NCBI GenBank assembly: GCA_035555975.1
Contig: DATMFV010000112.1
Coordinates: forward strand, 1 to 64,000
Source of the DNA: DATMFV01 sp035555975
GTDB lineage: Bacteria > Verrucomicrobiota > Verrucomicrobiia > Chthoniobacterales > Chthoniobacteraceae
Direction: 5' to 3'
Length of the DNA: 64,000 nucleotides
In this document: positions 8,349-17,647 of the stretch, one piece after another
How positions within the stretch are numbered: position 1 is the first letter of the stretch
Layout of the letters: each line of letters starts with the position of its first letter
The notes under the pieces: model-generated
What the model was told of the DNA's origin: nothing
The model's database searches: none
The model's input: only the letters and a program-made list of their open reading frames with translations
Program-made: the position numbers and the translations under genes

Positions 8349-9368
8349 ATGATTCCCGAAGCCATCCTTGAGAGGACCACCTCCCGCTTTCCCCGTTTCG
8401 ACCGCGAACGGGTCCGCATCGAACCGCTCGAAAAGGGAGGCTCGGGCCGCAAGTTTTACCGGATCGCCGTCGCCGGGGAGGGGTCGCTCATCCTCGTCCG
8501 CTACACCGACCAGCGGGAGGAAAACCGGCACTACTGCCACATCGCCGCCTTCCTGGAGGCGGCCGATGTCAGCACCCCGGCCTTTTACCATCACGACAGC
8601 GAAGAGGGGTTGATCTGGATGGAAGACCTCGGCGAACTCGACCTCTGGCACTTCCGGCATGCGCCGTGGGAGGAGCGCCGGGAACTTTACCGCGCCACCC
8701 TGCGTGAAGCCGTCGGGCTCCATACCCGGGGGCACGTCATTCTGCCGACGCTCAAGGAAAACCGGCCGACCTTCCAGCAGGCGTTCGACGCCGATCTCTA
8801 CCGCTGGGAGCAAAACTACTTTTTCCAATACTGCCTGGAGCGGCATTTCGGGGTCCGCCTTGAGGAAACCGAAGCCGCCGCCGCCCGGCCCGTGCTCGAC
8901 GCCATTGCCGAACGGCTCGCCGCGTTGCCGCGCGTGCTGGTACACCGCGATTTCCAGTCGCAGAACATCCTGATCCGCAAGGAAGGGGGCGAACGCCCGG
9001 TGGTCCTGATCGATTTTCAGGGGATGCGCCCCGGCCTGCCGCAGTACGACCTCGCCTCGCTTTTGTACGATCCCTACGTCCCGTTCACCCCGGAGGAGCG
9101 CGACAGCCTGCTGGGCGACTACATCCTCCTCTGCGCGGAGGCGGGCTTCGCCGTTCCGGCCGATTTCCGCACCGTTTACGACTGGTGCGCCATGCAGCGG
9201 TTGATGCAGGCGCTCGGAGCGTACGGCTTCCTCGGCCATACGCAGGAGCGGCCCGACTTTCTCACCCACATCCCCGCAGCGCTCGCCTCGCTGGACGAAG
9301 TGCTGGGAAGGATCGAAGGTGCCGCCGCCCTGCGCACCCTGGTTTCCACCCTGAAAGCCAACCCTTGA
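8349..9368 (+). CDS. amgK: AmgK-like N-acetylmuramate/GlcNAc kinase (aminoglycoside phosphotransferase fold)
   Basis: About 339 residues. The APH/choline-kinase fold is shown by the catalytic loop VLVHRDFQSQNILI (HxDxxxxN) and the metal-binding VVLIDFQGMRPGLPQYDLAS; the DFQG...YDLASLLYDPYV pattern is characteristic of AmgK. AmgK phosphorylates the anomeric carbon of MurNAc and GlcNAc, and its product is the substrate of MurU, matching the gene just upstream. It acts in the cytoplasm in cell-wall sugar recycling. The start is the ATG at 8349, before IPEAILERTTSRFP. Confidence 0.75.
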   Translation: MIPEAILERTTSRFPRFDRERVRIEPLEKGGSGRKFYRIAVAGEGSLILVRYTDQREENRHYCHIAAFLEAADVSTPAFYHHDSEEGLIWMEDLGELDLWHFRHAPWEERRELYRATLREAVGLHTRGHVILPTLKENRPTFQQAFDADLYRWEQNYFFQYCLERHFGVRLEETEAAAARPVLDAIAERLAALPRVLVHRDFQSQNILIRKEGGERPVVLIDFQGMRPGLPQYDLASLLYDPYVPFTPEERDSLLGDYILLCAEAGFAVPADFRTVYDWCAMQRLMQALGAYGFLGHTQERPDFLTHIPAALASLDEVLGRIEGAAALRTLVSTLKANP

Positions 9369-9375
9369 AAATCAC

Positions 9376-9409
9376 CTCTTTCTTTTCCTGATCCGGGAAA
9401 AGAAAAGAG
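9376..9409. repeat. Polypurine/polypyrimidine inverted repeat before sbcC
   Basis: A left arm CTCTTTCTTTTCC and a right arm GGAAAAGAAAAGAG are separated by about 7 bases and form a hairpin with one bulged base. It lies 8 bp after the amgK-like stop and about 60 bp before sbcC. It has no T-run following it, so it is not a classical terminator. Confidence 0.5.
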
Positions 9410-9471
9410 AAAAGAAGGAACGGAGTGAACGACGACCGCCTTCCGGTTGTCTACCTCGACTCCTCCTATCA

Positions 9472-12400
9472 ATGAAGATCCTCCGCATCCGGTTCCAGAA
9501 CCTCAACTCGCTGCCGTCCGGCGATATCGACCTGCAACACGGTCCGCTTGCGCAGACCGGCATCTTTGCGATCAGCGGTCCGACCGGTTCGGGGAAGTCG
9601 ACGATCCTCGACGCGATCACCCTCGCCCTTTACGGAAAGGCGGCGCGCTACGACCAGGCCCCGAACCCGGAAAACATGATGAGCCGCCATGCCGGGTTCA
9701 GCCAGGCGGAGGTGCTCTTCGCGGTCAGCGACGGCACCGTTTACCGCGCGGAATGGCAGTTGCGCCGCGCCCGCAACCGGCCCGACGGAAAGGTGCAGCC
9801 CGCCACCCGCCGGATTTATGACGCGGACGGGACCCCGCTCACCCAGAACCTCACCGAATCCGACCGGCTGGTCGCCTCCGTCACCGGGTTGACCTATGAG
9901 CGCTTCCTCCGCTCGGTGTTGCTGGCGCAGGGGGAGTTTGCCCGGTTTCTTAAAGCGAGCGAAAACGAACAGGCCGACCTGCTCGAAAGCCTCACCGGCA
10001 CCACCATTTATTCCGAACTCGGTGCGCTCGCCTACCACGAAGCGACCGCCCGTGAAAAGGAACTCGAAAAGGAGCGGCACGCGCTGGAACTGATCGCGCT
10101 CCTCACCCCGGAAGAGCGGGAGGAGAAGGGGGGCGCCGTCGCCCGGTTGAACGAAACCGGGGCCGCCATCGCCACGCAGCGCGACGCCGTGGCGCAGGCC
10201 TTTGCCGCGGCGCAGCAGCAGCTTCGTTTGCAGGAACGCAAGGCCCGGCTCCAGGGGGAACGGGGGGAGGCCGCCCGGCAGGAGGAGGCCGCGCGCGCGG
10301 AACTCGCCCGGCTCGCCCGCCACCGCGAGGGCGAACCGTTTTACCCGCTGCTCGGGCCGCTGGAATCGCTCGAAAAACAGCTCGCCGCCCAGCAGGAAGC
10401 GATCGCCGGGGCTGCCGCCGCGACGCAAACGGTCCGGCAGCGCCTCGCCGCCACCGCTGCCGCCGCGGTTCGGTTTGCGCAGGGGAAGGTGCGTGAAAGT
10501 GAAGCCCGGCTCGCGCAGGCGCACCAGTCGATCGAAACCGGGGAGCGCGAGGCGCTTGCCCTGGAAACCTGGCTTCGCGAGCACGGATGCGACGAAGCGC
10601 TCTGCGCCGAGTGGCTGACCCTTCTCTCGGGGCGGCTCACCACGCTCGCCTCCCATCGTCGCCGGTTGGCCGAAGCGGCCGCCGCCCGCGACCGCCTCGC
10701 CAGGGAGCACGCCGGGGCGCAGGCCGCCCTGCGCGAACAGGAGGAGCGCCACACGCGGGCGACCGGGCTCGCGCAGGCAAAGGCGCAGGCGCTTCTGGAA
10801 GCGCGGACCGCGCTCGACACCCTGCTCGGCGGTCGGCAGCCGGATGCGGTCTTCACCATGCTGGAGACGCTCGAAAAACGGCGCGCCCAACTGGTGCAAC
10901 TGCGCGAGGCGCTCCAGAAACGGGATGCCGGAGCCGCCGAAGCGCTTCAGCTTTCCAACACCGAAGCCGGGCTTTTGACGGAGCTGGAGGTGGCGCGCAT
11001 CCAGAAAAAGGCGACCCAGAGCGAAGCCCACACGCAGGCGCACCTGCTGGAACTGGCCCGCAAGAACCTCGCCATACTGGAGAAGATGGCCGGTTACGAA
11101 ACGCAGCGGACCACGCTGGTCCCCGGCGAGCCATGCCCGCTCTGCGGCGCGAAGGAACACCCGCTCGCCGCACCGGACCTGCCGGTTTCCCTCCAGATCG
11201 AGGAGGCCCGCCGCCACCTCGCCGCCGCCATTTCCGGCAACAACGCCACCGCCAAGGAGGCCGAACTGGCGACCGCCCATCTCGCCCGTACCGAAGAGGC
11301 GCTGCGCCTCCTGCAAAAACGGCGCGGCGAACTCCGGCGCGAACAGATGGCGGAGCACGAACTTTTTGAGCAGCTCGCCCGTTCGCTGCGGATTTACACG
11401 CTGGAATCGCTGACCGTCGCGCTCGACAAGAACCGGCGCGCCCGGGAGACCAACGAAGCGTTGACCCGCTCCATCCGCGAGGCGGAAACCGCGATCAACC
11501 AGGCCGAGGTCGCCGCCGTCGAGGCGACCGCCGGGGTCAAGCGGCTGGGGGACGCCATCGGCACCGCCCGGGAGGGGCTCGGGCAGTTGGAAACGCGCCG
11601 GGCCGCCGAGGAGGAACGGACCGCCGCCTTGGAGACGCAACTCGCGCAGGAAGCGGCGGCGATCACCGAAACGCTCGCCCCGTTTTCCCTTTCGCTTCCG
11701 GCTCCCGGCGACGAACCGGCGACGCTGGAGACCGCGCAGGCCCGGCACCGGGGTTACCGCGAACGGCTCGCCCGGCAAAACGAACTGACCCGCGAACTGG
11801 CGCAGCTTCGCCAGCAGGCGGAGAACGGCCGCAACGAACAGGAGACGCTCCGGCAGCAGGCGGAGGAGATGCGCCGTGAAGTTCCCGAAGCGGCGTTGGC
11901 GCCCGGGCCGGAAACCGGTGCCGCGCTCCCCGCGCCCCCGTGGCAGAACCTTGATGAAGCGGTCGTTTCGCTCGAAGCGGTTCGGCACGATCTCGCCGCC
12001 ACCATCGCGCGCGAGGAGGAGCGCCGCGCCACCGTGCAGGCGACCCTTGCCGCGCTTGCCGAGGCCCGCAGCGAGGCTGATCGCGCGCTCGGCGGCTCCC
12101 CGTTTGCTACGCCGGAGGCGCTCCGGGAGACGCGGCTGCGGCCCGATGAAGTCGCCACGCTCGAAGCCTTGCGGGAACGGCTCGCCAACCGCTCCCGGGA
12201 GATCGCCACCCAGCTTGCCGCCGTGGAAGAGGAACTGGAACGGCTGCGCACCACCGGCGTTCTCCCCGAAGGGACGGCGCTCGCGACGCTGGAGGGCGAG
12301 CTGAAGGCGCTCGGCGAGCGGTTGACGGAAACGATCCGCGAGCGGACCACGCTGGAGAATGCGCTCCGGCAGGATGAAGCCAACCGCCGTTCGCGCGAAG

Positions 12401-12945
12401 CGGCGCTCAAGGAGCACGAACGCCGGCAGGCGGAACTCGGCGTCTGGCTGCGGCTGCGGGATTTGATCGGTTCCTCCACCGGCGTGAAATTCACCCGTTT
12501 CGCTCAGGGGCTTTCGCTCGATCTCCTGCTGCGGCACGCCAACCGCCACCTGCGCCGGTTGAACGATCGTTACCGGGTGCAGCGAATGGCGGGAGGGGGG
12601 GTAAGCCTCGAGATCGTCGACCAGCACCAGGCCGATACCACCCGGCCGATGGCGAGCCTTTCCGGAGGGGAAACCTTTCTCGTCAGTCTCGCGCTGGCGC
12701 TCGGGCTTTCGGACCTCGCCGGGCGCAATGTCCGGATCGACTCCCTCTTCATCGACGAAGGGTTCGGCTCGCTCGACGCCGACACCCTCGACACCGCCAT
12801 CGCCGCGCTCGACACCCTGCGGCTGGCAAACAAGACCGTCGGCGTCATTTCGCATGTGGAACTGCTCAAGGAGCGGATTCCGGTCCAGATCCGCGTGGAA
12901 AAGCTCCCGGGAGGCCAAAGCCGCCTGCTTTTGCCGACGGAGTAG
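9472..12945 (+). CDS. sbcC: Exonuclease subunit SbcC (Rad50-like SMC ATPase)
   Basis: 1157 residues. Walker A is GPTGSGKSTILDAITLALYG near residue 40. Two long Ala/Glu/Arg-rich coiled-coil arms flank a zinc hook CPLC (GEPCPLCGAKEHP, about residue 555). The ABC signature LSGGETFLVSLALALG and Walker B SLFIDEGFGSLD lie near the C-terminus. SbcC is the ATPase half of the SbcCD nuclease that opens DNA hairpins and palindromes. The usual partner SbcD is not encoded upstream or elsewhere in the window; the gene before it is a sugar kinase. Convergent with the alpha/beta hydrolase, with a 20-bp gap. Confidence 0.95.
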   Translation: MKILRIRFQNLNSLPSGDIDLQHGPLAQTGIFAISGPTGSGKSTILDAITLALYGKAARYDQAPNPENMMSRHAGFSQAEVLFAVSDGTVYRAEWQLRRARNRPDGKVQPATRRIYDADGTPLTQNLTESDRLVASVTGLTYERFLRSVLLAQGEFARFLKASENEQADLLESLTGTTIYSELGALAYHEATAREKELEKERHALELIALLTPEEREEKGGAVARLNETGAAIATQRDAVAQAFAAAQQQLRLQERKARLQGERGEAARQEEAARAELARLARHREGEPFYPLLGPLESLEKQLAAQQEAIAGAAAATQTVRQRLAATAAAAVRFAQGKVRESEARLAQAHQSIETGEREALALETWLREHGCDEALCAEWLTLLSGRLTTLASHRRRLAEAAAARDRLAREHAGAQAALREQEERHTRATGLAQAKAQALLEARTALDTLLGGRQPDAVFTMLETLEKRRAQLVQLREALQKRDAGAAEALQLSNTEAGLLTELEVARIQKKATQSEAHTQAHLLELARKNLAILEKMAGYETQRTTLVPGEPCPLCGAKEHPLAAPDLPVSLQIEEARRHLAAAISGNNATAKEAELATAHLARTEEALRLLQKRRGELRREQMAEHELFEQLARSLRIYTLESLTVALDKNRRARETNEALTRSIREAETAINQAEVAAVEATAGVKRLGDAIGTAREGLGQLETRRAAEEERTAALETQLAQEAAAITETLAPFSLSLPAPGDEPATLETAQARHRGYRERLARQNELTRELAQLRQQAENGRNEQETLRQQAEEMRREVPEAALAPGPETGAALPAPPWQNLDEAVVSLEAVRHDLAATIAREEERRATVQATLAALAEARSEADRALGGSPFATPEALRETRLRPDEVATLEALRERLANRSREIATQLAAVEEELERLRTTGVLPEGTALATLEGELKALGERLTETIRERTTLENALRQDEANRRSREAALKEHERRQAELGVWLRLRDLIGSSTGVKFTRFAQGLSLDLLLRHANRHLRRLNDRYRVQRMAGGGVSLEIVDQHQADTTRPMASLSGGETFLVSLALALGLSDLAGRNVRIDSLFIDEGFGSLDADTLDTAIAALDTLRLANKTVGVISHVELLKERIPVQIRVEKLPGGQSRLLLPTE

Positions 12946-12965
12946 AGCCCATACAGGCCATCGAC

Positions 12966-14219
12966 TCATCTTTTTAGGAACGCCTCGAACTGAGCGGCGA
13001 TCTGTCGCACGTCGCCCCTCAGGAAGGGGTGTTCCATCGGGGTCGAAGGGAGGCCCTCGGGCTTGAAGACTTCTGCAAGCTGCGTGGCAGCGGGTGTCCG
13101 GCCGGAGAGATCGGCGGCGATTTGATCCGCCGTCTTTGCATCGGCAGGCCAGCTCTGGAAGCAATCCCCAAGGGGCGGCGCGTCGTCGGCTTCCACGATC
13201 TTTGCCTCTTCAAAAGGAACCTTGAACGCATGACAGAGGAATTCGCACAAGGCGGAACGCCGTGTGCGATCCCAGGAATGCGCTCCTTCAAAGAGACGCG
13301 CCTGGAACCGGTCGGCCGCGCCGCGCTGCCGGTAGGCGGTAGCGACCTTCCGCGCCGTCTGAAAAAAGAGATCGGCGGGAAAGAGCGGGTCGCCCGCGCC
13401 TTGAAACAGAAAGAGCGGCCTGGGGGCGATGCAGCCATAGAGCTGCCACATCTCCAGTTCGCCGACGATGTGTGGCAAAAGATTGCAATGGCAATGTTTC
13501 TTCTCCTTGCGCGCGACAAACTCGAAAGTGGAAGGGTAGCCCGACGATGAAACGATCGCCAGTTCATCGCGCCGCAGCGCCCCCAGAAAAAGGGTCAGAA
13601 GCCCGCCGCCGGAGTTGCCGATCGCGGCGATCCGCGCGGCATCAAAGCGCTCCTGCCCGCGCAGCCATTGGAGCCAGCCGATCGTCTCCATCACGATCAA
13701 CCCCTGAAGCGAAAGCCCGCATTCAAACACCCCCACCGGCGAGGCGTGCCCCATCGCAGCCCGCTCCCCCTGGCCGATGTTGTCGGCAACGAGCACCGCG
13801 ATCCCGTGCCGGGCGAGATGCTCCGCCATCCGCCGGTACGAAGCCGCCTGTTTGCCTCCCTTGCCATGCCCGCACGCCAGAAGGGCGACCGGGAGCGGTC
13901 CTTCCGCGTCGGACCGGTCCGGAAGGTAAAGATGAGCCGCCCCATGGCAACCGGCCCACGAAACCGACCGGAGCCGTTCCACGGAAAACCCGCGTTGCAC
14001 CGAAACCGCCGTCACCTCCGTCGTAATCGACGGAATCCACTCCTCGCGGATGCCGAGACACCGCCTGGCGATCGAAAGGATCTCCTCCCGCTCCGGGGCC
14101 ATCCACGGTCGACGGACCGGCATCGCCGCCACCGCCAGCGAAAAGCGCCGTTCGTACGACGCCAGGAACTCGTGCAGGGGATCGTTGCAGGAATTGTCAT
14201 CGCGACCGGGTGAAACCAT
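12966..14219 (-). CDS. Alpha/beta hydrolase, acetyl-xylan-esterase/dienelactone-hydrolase-like
   Basis: 417 residues. The nucleophile elbow is GNSGGG (IAAIGNSGGGLLTLFLGAL), the oxyanion region is LPVALLACGHGKGGK, and a C-terminal FEGAHSWDRTRR holds the likely catalytic His. The acid is probably in GAGDPLFPADLF. There is no signal peptide, so it is predicted to be cytoplasmic. Similar large hydrolases are often found with polysaccharide genes, but the substrate cannot be told here. A perfect 14-bp palindrome sits 2-3 bases upstream of its ATG. Confidence 0.8.
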   Translation of the reverse strand: MVSPGRDDNSCNDPLHEFLASYERRFSLAVAAMPVRRPWMAPEREEILSIARRCLGIREEWIPSITTEVTAVSVQRGFSVERLRSVSWAGCHGAAHLYLPDRSDAEGPLPVALLACGHGKGGKQAASYRRMAEHLARHGIAVLVADNIGQGERAAMGHASPVGVFECGLSLQGLIVMETIGWLQWLRGQERFDAARIAAIGNSGGGLLTLFLGALRRDELAIVSSSGYPSTFEFVARKEKKHCHCNLLPHIVGELEMWQLYGCIAPRPLFLFQGAGDPLFPADLFFQTARKVATAYRQRGAADRFQARLFEGAHSWDRTRRSALCEFLCHAFKVPFEEAKIVEADDAPPLGDCFQSWPADAKTADQIAADLSGRTPAATQLAEVFKPEGLPSTPMEHPFLRGDVRQIAAQFEAFLKR

Positions 14220-14221
14220 AG

Positions 14222-14235
14222 CTTTAAGCTTAAAG
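14222..14235. promoter_or_regulatory. Perfect 14-bp palindrome, possible operator
   Basis: CTTTAAGCTTAAAG is self-complementary over all 14 bases and begins 2 bases upstream of the esterase ATG, in the 168-bp divergent region shared with the GT2 gene. Its position over the ribosome-binding zone and its AT-rich content in GC-rich DNA suggest a repressor site. No regulator gene is adjacent, so this is inference. Confidence 0.4.
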
Positions 14236-14387
14236 ATTGCAGGGCGCGTTTGCCGTTGTCAACCGCGCTCGTTTTCACGCGGAAAGCTTGCGGCTCCCAT
14301 GGTTCCCAAAAGGCCCTATAAAAAAAGAATGGACGCTCTTTCTCAAAAGGAGATACTTGAGCTGCACTTTTGTAATCACCTTTCTTC

Positions 14388-15560
14388 ATGGCACCTGTTT
14401 CTTCTCCCCTGGAATTGTCGGTAGTCATTCCGTGTCTGAATGAATCGGAAACCATTGGCACCTGTGTGACCAAGGCAATCACCGCCATGCGCCAGCACGG
14501 TATTTGCGGCGAAGTGATTGTATCAGATAACGGCAGCCGCGACGGTTCCCAGGCGATCGCCGAAAAGGCGGGGGCGCGAATCGTCGAAGCCGAGGCCAGG
14601 GGTTATGGTAACGCCTTGCGGGCGGGGATCGCCAGTGCTCGCGGAAAGTGGGTCATCATGGGGGATGCCGACGACAGCTATGACTTTAGCATCCTTCAGC
14701 AGTTTGTTGAGAAACTTCGCGAAGGTTATGATCTTGTGCAAGGGTGTCGGCTGCCTTCCGGCGGCGGGACGGTGATGCCGGGAGCCATGCCGTTTTTGCA
14801 CCGCTGGCTTGGCAACCCGGCTTTGTCCTGGCTGGTCCGCAAGATGTTTCACGCGCCGATTCATGACATTTATTGCGGTTATCGTGGCTTTGACAGGGAG
14901 TTTTATGAAAAGCTGGGGCTTGGATGCAGCGGCATGGAATTCGCCACGGAGATGATTATTCAGGCCACCTTTCATAAGGGGCGTATTGCGAATATCCCGA
15001 TCACCCTTCATCCCGATGGACGCATCACGGGCCGCCCTCACCTGCGCACTTTCAGGGATGGGTGGCGAACGCTCCGTTTTTTCCTGATCTACAGCCCGCG
15101 CTGGCTATTTCTCTACCCGAGCATCGCCCTGATCGGCGTCGGCTTTCTTGGCTACCTGCTCGCCCTGCCGAGCCTCACGATCGGAGGGATTACCTTTGAA
15201 GGACACACTCTTCTGGTCGCCACGCTCTGCATTTTGCTCGGCCACCAGTTGGCGTTTTTTTCCGTCATCACGAAGTCCTTCGCCATTCATGAAGGATTCC
15301 TGCCGATGGATCGCAAGACCCACGCCTTCAGAAAGTGGTTCGCTCTTGAGAAAGGCATTATCTCCGGTGGAGTGATGATGATGGCTGGAATGGTCCTGGT
15401 GGGGTGCGGTATCTGGCAATGGAGAGAGCATGATTTTGGAAACCTCGATTATGCAAAAACGATGAAGTTATTGATCCCTGCCATCCTTTTGATCGCATTG
15501 GGATTCCAAACGTTTTTCTCAAGTTTTCTAGTCAATATCGTGGCGTTGAAGCGAAGCTGA
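14388..15560 (+). CDS. Family 2 glycosyltransferase with C-terminal membrane segments (DPM1/GtrB-like)
   Basis: 390 residues. The GT-A domain starts at LSVVIPCLNESETIG and has VSDNGSRDGS and the metal-binding MGDADDSYDF motif; a conserved DIYCGYRGFDREF follows. From about residue 230 there are four hydrophobic segments (WLFLYPSIALIGVGFLGYLL, LLVATLCILLGHQLAFF, GGVMMMAGMVLVGCGIW, IPAILLIALGFQTFFSSFL). This is the layout of polyprenyl-phosphate glucosyl/mannosyl transferases that load a lipid carrier for a membrane glycosyltransferase such as the next gene. Base composition is visibly less GC-rich than in neighbouring operons. Confidence 0.85.
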   Translation: MAPVSSPLELSVVIPCLNESETIGTCVTKAITAMRQHGICGEVIVSDNGSRDGSQAIAEKAGARIVEAEARGYGNALRAGIASARGKWVIMGDADDSYDFSILQQFVEKLREGYDLVQGCRLPSGGGTVMPGAMPFLHRWLGNPALSWLVRKMFHAPIHDIYCGYRGFDREFYEKLGLGCSGMEFATEMIIQATFHKGRIANIPITLHPDGRITGRPHLRTFRDGWRTLRFFLIYSPRWLFLYPSIALIGVGFLGYLLALPSLTIGGITFEGHTLLVATLCILLGHQLAFFSVITKSFAIHEGFLPMDRKTHAFRKWFALEKGIISGGVMMMAGMVLVGCGIWQWREHDFGNLDYAKTMKLLIPAILLIALGFQTFFSSFLVNIVALKRS

Positions 15561-15702
15561 TCCGGTCAACGCAGCCGGTGAGCTTGATCTGGTCTGTTCC
15601 AGGAATGTGTTTCATCACCTGAAATGTTTTAAACCGAATGCCCTGCCGAAGGATAATACCGACGCCATTCAAAAACTTGTCAACGTAAGCCGCGCCATCT
15701 TC

Positions 15703-17355
15703 ATGAACGTCTTTTTCACTTCAAACAAACCGCCGCGCTTTCCTGAACGGTGGGTTGAACGGCTCCTCTGGTTTGTCCTGTTGGCGGGCATGGCGCTCAG
15801 TGCGTGGCAGACGATGAATTTGATCAACCCCGATAGCCTCGGCTACATGCGGGCTGCTTTTTATTATGCCATCGGGAGATGGGATCTGGCCGTTAACGGT
15901 TATTGGGGCCCCATGACCAGTTGGCTCATCGTTCCTTTTTACAAAGCGGGGCTTGATCTGGAATTTGCGGAGCAGGCCGTCGTCCTGTTGTCCGGTGCAT
16001 TTTTTTATGCAACCAGCCGACGGCTGATGCGGCGACTGGGGCTCTCGAAAGGCGAGCTTCTGGCGGCCAGCATGGTTCTTGTCCTTTATATCATTGGCCA
16101 GACCCATACGCGCTCCACGGATATGCTAGTGGCGGGCTGGCTTGCCCTGGCCGCCGGGTTGATGTTGGGGCCCACCTACGGTCGGGATGTTCGTGTCGCC
16201 ATGCTCTCGGGGATTTGTTGGGGATGTGCCTATCTGGCCAAATCCATTGCTTTGCCGGCCGGCCTGGCAGGTATCCTCGTCTTTCATCTCCTGTTGCGGT
16301 ATGCAGACGGGGCCCGAGGCGGCGTGACGATCCGCTGGAGATCCCTCGCGATGGTTTACCTTGCTTTCCTGGCGGTTTCCTCCGTCTGGATCGTTGTCCT
16401 GTCACAAAAGTACGATCGGGTTACCTTTTCGACTTCGGGCCGGATTGCCCATGCCATCAGTTATCCGGGAGTCGAAGAACACGAGTCGACCTATTACCGG
16501 TTTCACGATCCCGACCCGGGCCGGGTCACTCAATGGGAAGAACCGAGCGTGCTGCCTTATCATTACTGGAGCCCTTTCGACAGTGCGCGCGACATGCGCA
16601 TTCAACTGGGCATCATTAACGTCAATACGCGTATCATGCTCTACAGGCTCTCCGAGATAGATCTTTTCGCGTTGTGCATCAGCTCACTGCTCGGCGTTTG
16701 GCTGGTTTCGAAACCATGGACCTCATTGCCCCTGCTCTATTATCGCTGGCAGTGGGGAGCGCTGATCTGTGTCATTTACCTGTGGCCTTATCTTCTCACC
16801 TTTGCCGGACCGGAGAGGTATCTTGACCCCAGTATTCCTTATTTTATAGCCGGAACCTTCGGGCTGGCCGGATGGCTGGTGAGGCAGATGCCACAACATT
16901 ATTCGGAAAAAAACCGGCGCTGGGTGCTGGCGGCGGTCGTCCTCTCTTTCGTGTTTTCCCCCGCATTGAGGGTTGTTTTCGCAATACGCCCCGTTTCCAA
17001 GGAGCGAAAGGAGAACAGTCTCAGCCTGCACTTGAGAAAGGTCTTGAACGATCAAAAAGGTCCCGTGGCGGGAGGCGGGTCGCAAGGCATGAGTGTTGCC
17101 TTCTATCTCAACCAGTCATGGCATGGCGAAGAACGTTCTGCACCGGTGGAAAAGTTTCACGAGATGGCGACCCGGGTCCGATGGTTTCTGGTTCCCTTGA
17201 ACCGGCGGGCTGAACTCGCGGCCGATCCCCTGTTGGTTGACCGGACGGATCTTCTGGAACCCAGAGCGACGTACTGGGGATATGGCCTGCTGGAAAGCAA
17301 GGCGTGGTCGGGACCATCCACCGTCCTGAACCATGACCACGGATCGCGTCCCTGA
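15703..17355 (+). CDS. Polytopic membrane protein, probable polyprenyl-phosphate-dependent glycosyltransferase
   Basis: About 550 residues from the ATG at 15703; a GTG at 15607 would add 32 residues. Roughly ten hydrophobic segments occupy most of the protein (LLWFVLLAGMALSAW, MVLVLYIIGQ, LAMVYLAFLAVSSVWIVVLS, WVLAAVVLSFVFSPALRVVF). An acidic first loop, INPDSLGYMRAA, resembles the catalytic Asp loop of GT-C (GT39/GT83, PMT/ArnT) enzymes. It follows the GT2 gene by about 140 bp, which suggests the GT2 product feeds it a lipid-linked sugar. The acceptor is unknown. Composition is lower in GC, like its partner. Confidence 0.65.
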   Translation: MNVFFTSNKPPRFPERWVERLLWFVLLAGMALSAWQTMNLINPDSLGYMRAAFYYAIGRWDLAVNGYWGPMTSWLIVPFYKAGLDLEFAEQAVVLLSGAFFYATSRRLMRRLGLSKGELLAASMVLVLYIIGQTHTRSTDMLVAGWLALAAGLMLGPTYGRDVRVAMLSGICWGCAYLAKSIALPAGLAGILVFHLLLRYADGARGGVTIRWRSLAMVYLAFLAVSSVWIVVLSQKYDRVTFSTSGRIAHAISYPGVEEHESTYYRFHDPDPGRVTQWEEPSVLPYHYWSPFDSARDMRIQLGIINVNTRIMLYRLSEIDLFALCISSLLGVWLVSKPWTSLPLLYYRWQWGALICVIYLWPYLLTFAGPERYLDPSIPYFIAGTFGLAGWLVRQMPQHYSEKNRRWVLAAVVLSFVFSPALRVVFAIRPVSKERKENSLSLHLRKVLNDQKGPVAGGGSQGMSVAFYLNQSWHGEERSAPVEKFHEMATRVRWFLVPLNRRAELAADPLLVDRTDLLEPRATYWGYGLLESKAWSGPSTVLNHDHGSRP

Positions 17356-17455
17356 TTTTCAGGGTGCCCTCAGGGCGCTCATTGCGGAGGGGGGCGATCT
17401 CGAGCCTGCGCGCACTCCCGTCGGCAGCACGCCCTTTCCGATCCTCCAGAAAAAA

Positions 17456-17529
17456 TCGGGCCGACTGGATTCGAACCAGCGACCTCTTGAACCCCATTCA
17501 AGCGCACTACCAAGCTGTGCTACGGCCCG
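17456..17529 (-). tRNA. tRNA-Pro (anticodon GGG)
   Basis: Read on the minus strand, the acceptor arms CGGGCCG and CGGCCCG pair over 7 bp with discriminator A. The D arm contains AGCTTGGTAGT, the anticodon stem CTTGA/TCAAG encloses loop ATGGGGT (anticodon GGG), and the T arm is CTGGTTCGAATCCAG. Length is 74 nt. The CCA end is not encoded; a run of T follows directly on the transcribed strand. Confidence 0.95.
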
Positions 17530-17610
17530 TAAAGAGTCTCGGAAAGAGGGCGAATGTTCGTCGTGAGACGGGAAAATGGCAAGCGCGAAGTGCGCTTTTA
17601 CCCCACTTTT

Positions 17611-17631
17611 CGCCGAAGAAGCGGCGTTTTT
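17611..17631 (+). terminator. Probable intrinsic terminator, plus strand
   Basis: The stem CGCCG / CGGCG with a 6-base loop AAGAAG is followed by TTTTT. A weaker hairpin (AAGCGC / GCGCTT) lies about 15 bp upstream. It would stop plus-strand transcription from the glycosyltransferase pair before it runs into the convergent PilB gene. Confidence 0.5.
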
Positions 17632-17647
17632 CGTTTCCCTGGGAGAA

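Noticed and set aside
9469..13164. 1231-codon open frame on the minus strand
   Set aside because: It is antisense to sbcC, whose motifs are all intact, and has the Arg/Gly/Pro-rich composition of a shadow frame.
17356..17647. Attachment-site duplication at tRNA-Pro
   Set aside because: No repeat of the tRNA 3' end was seen on the other side of the glycosyltransferase pair.
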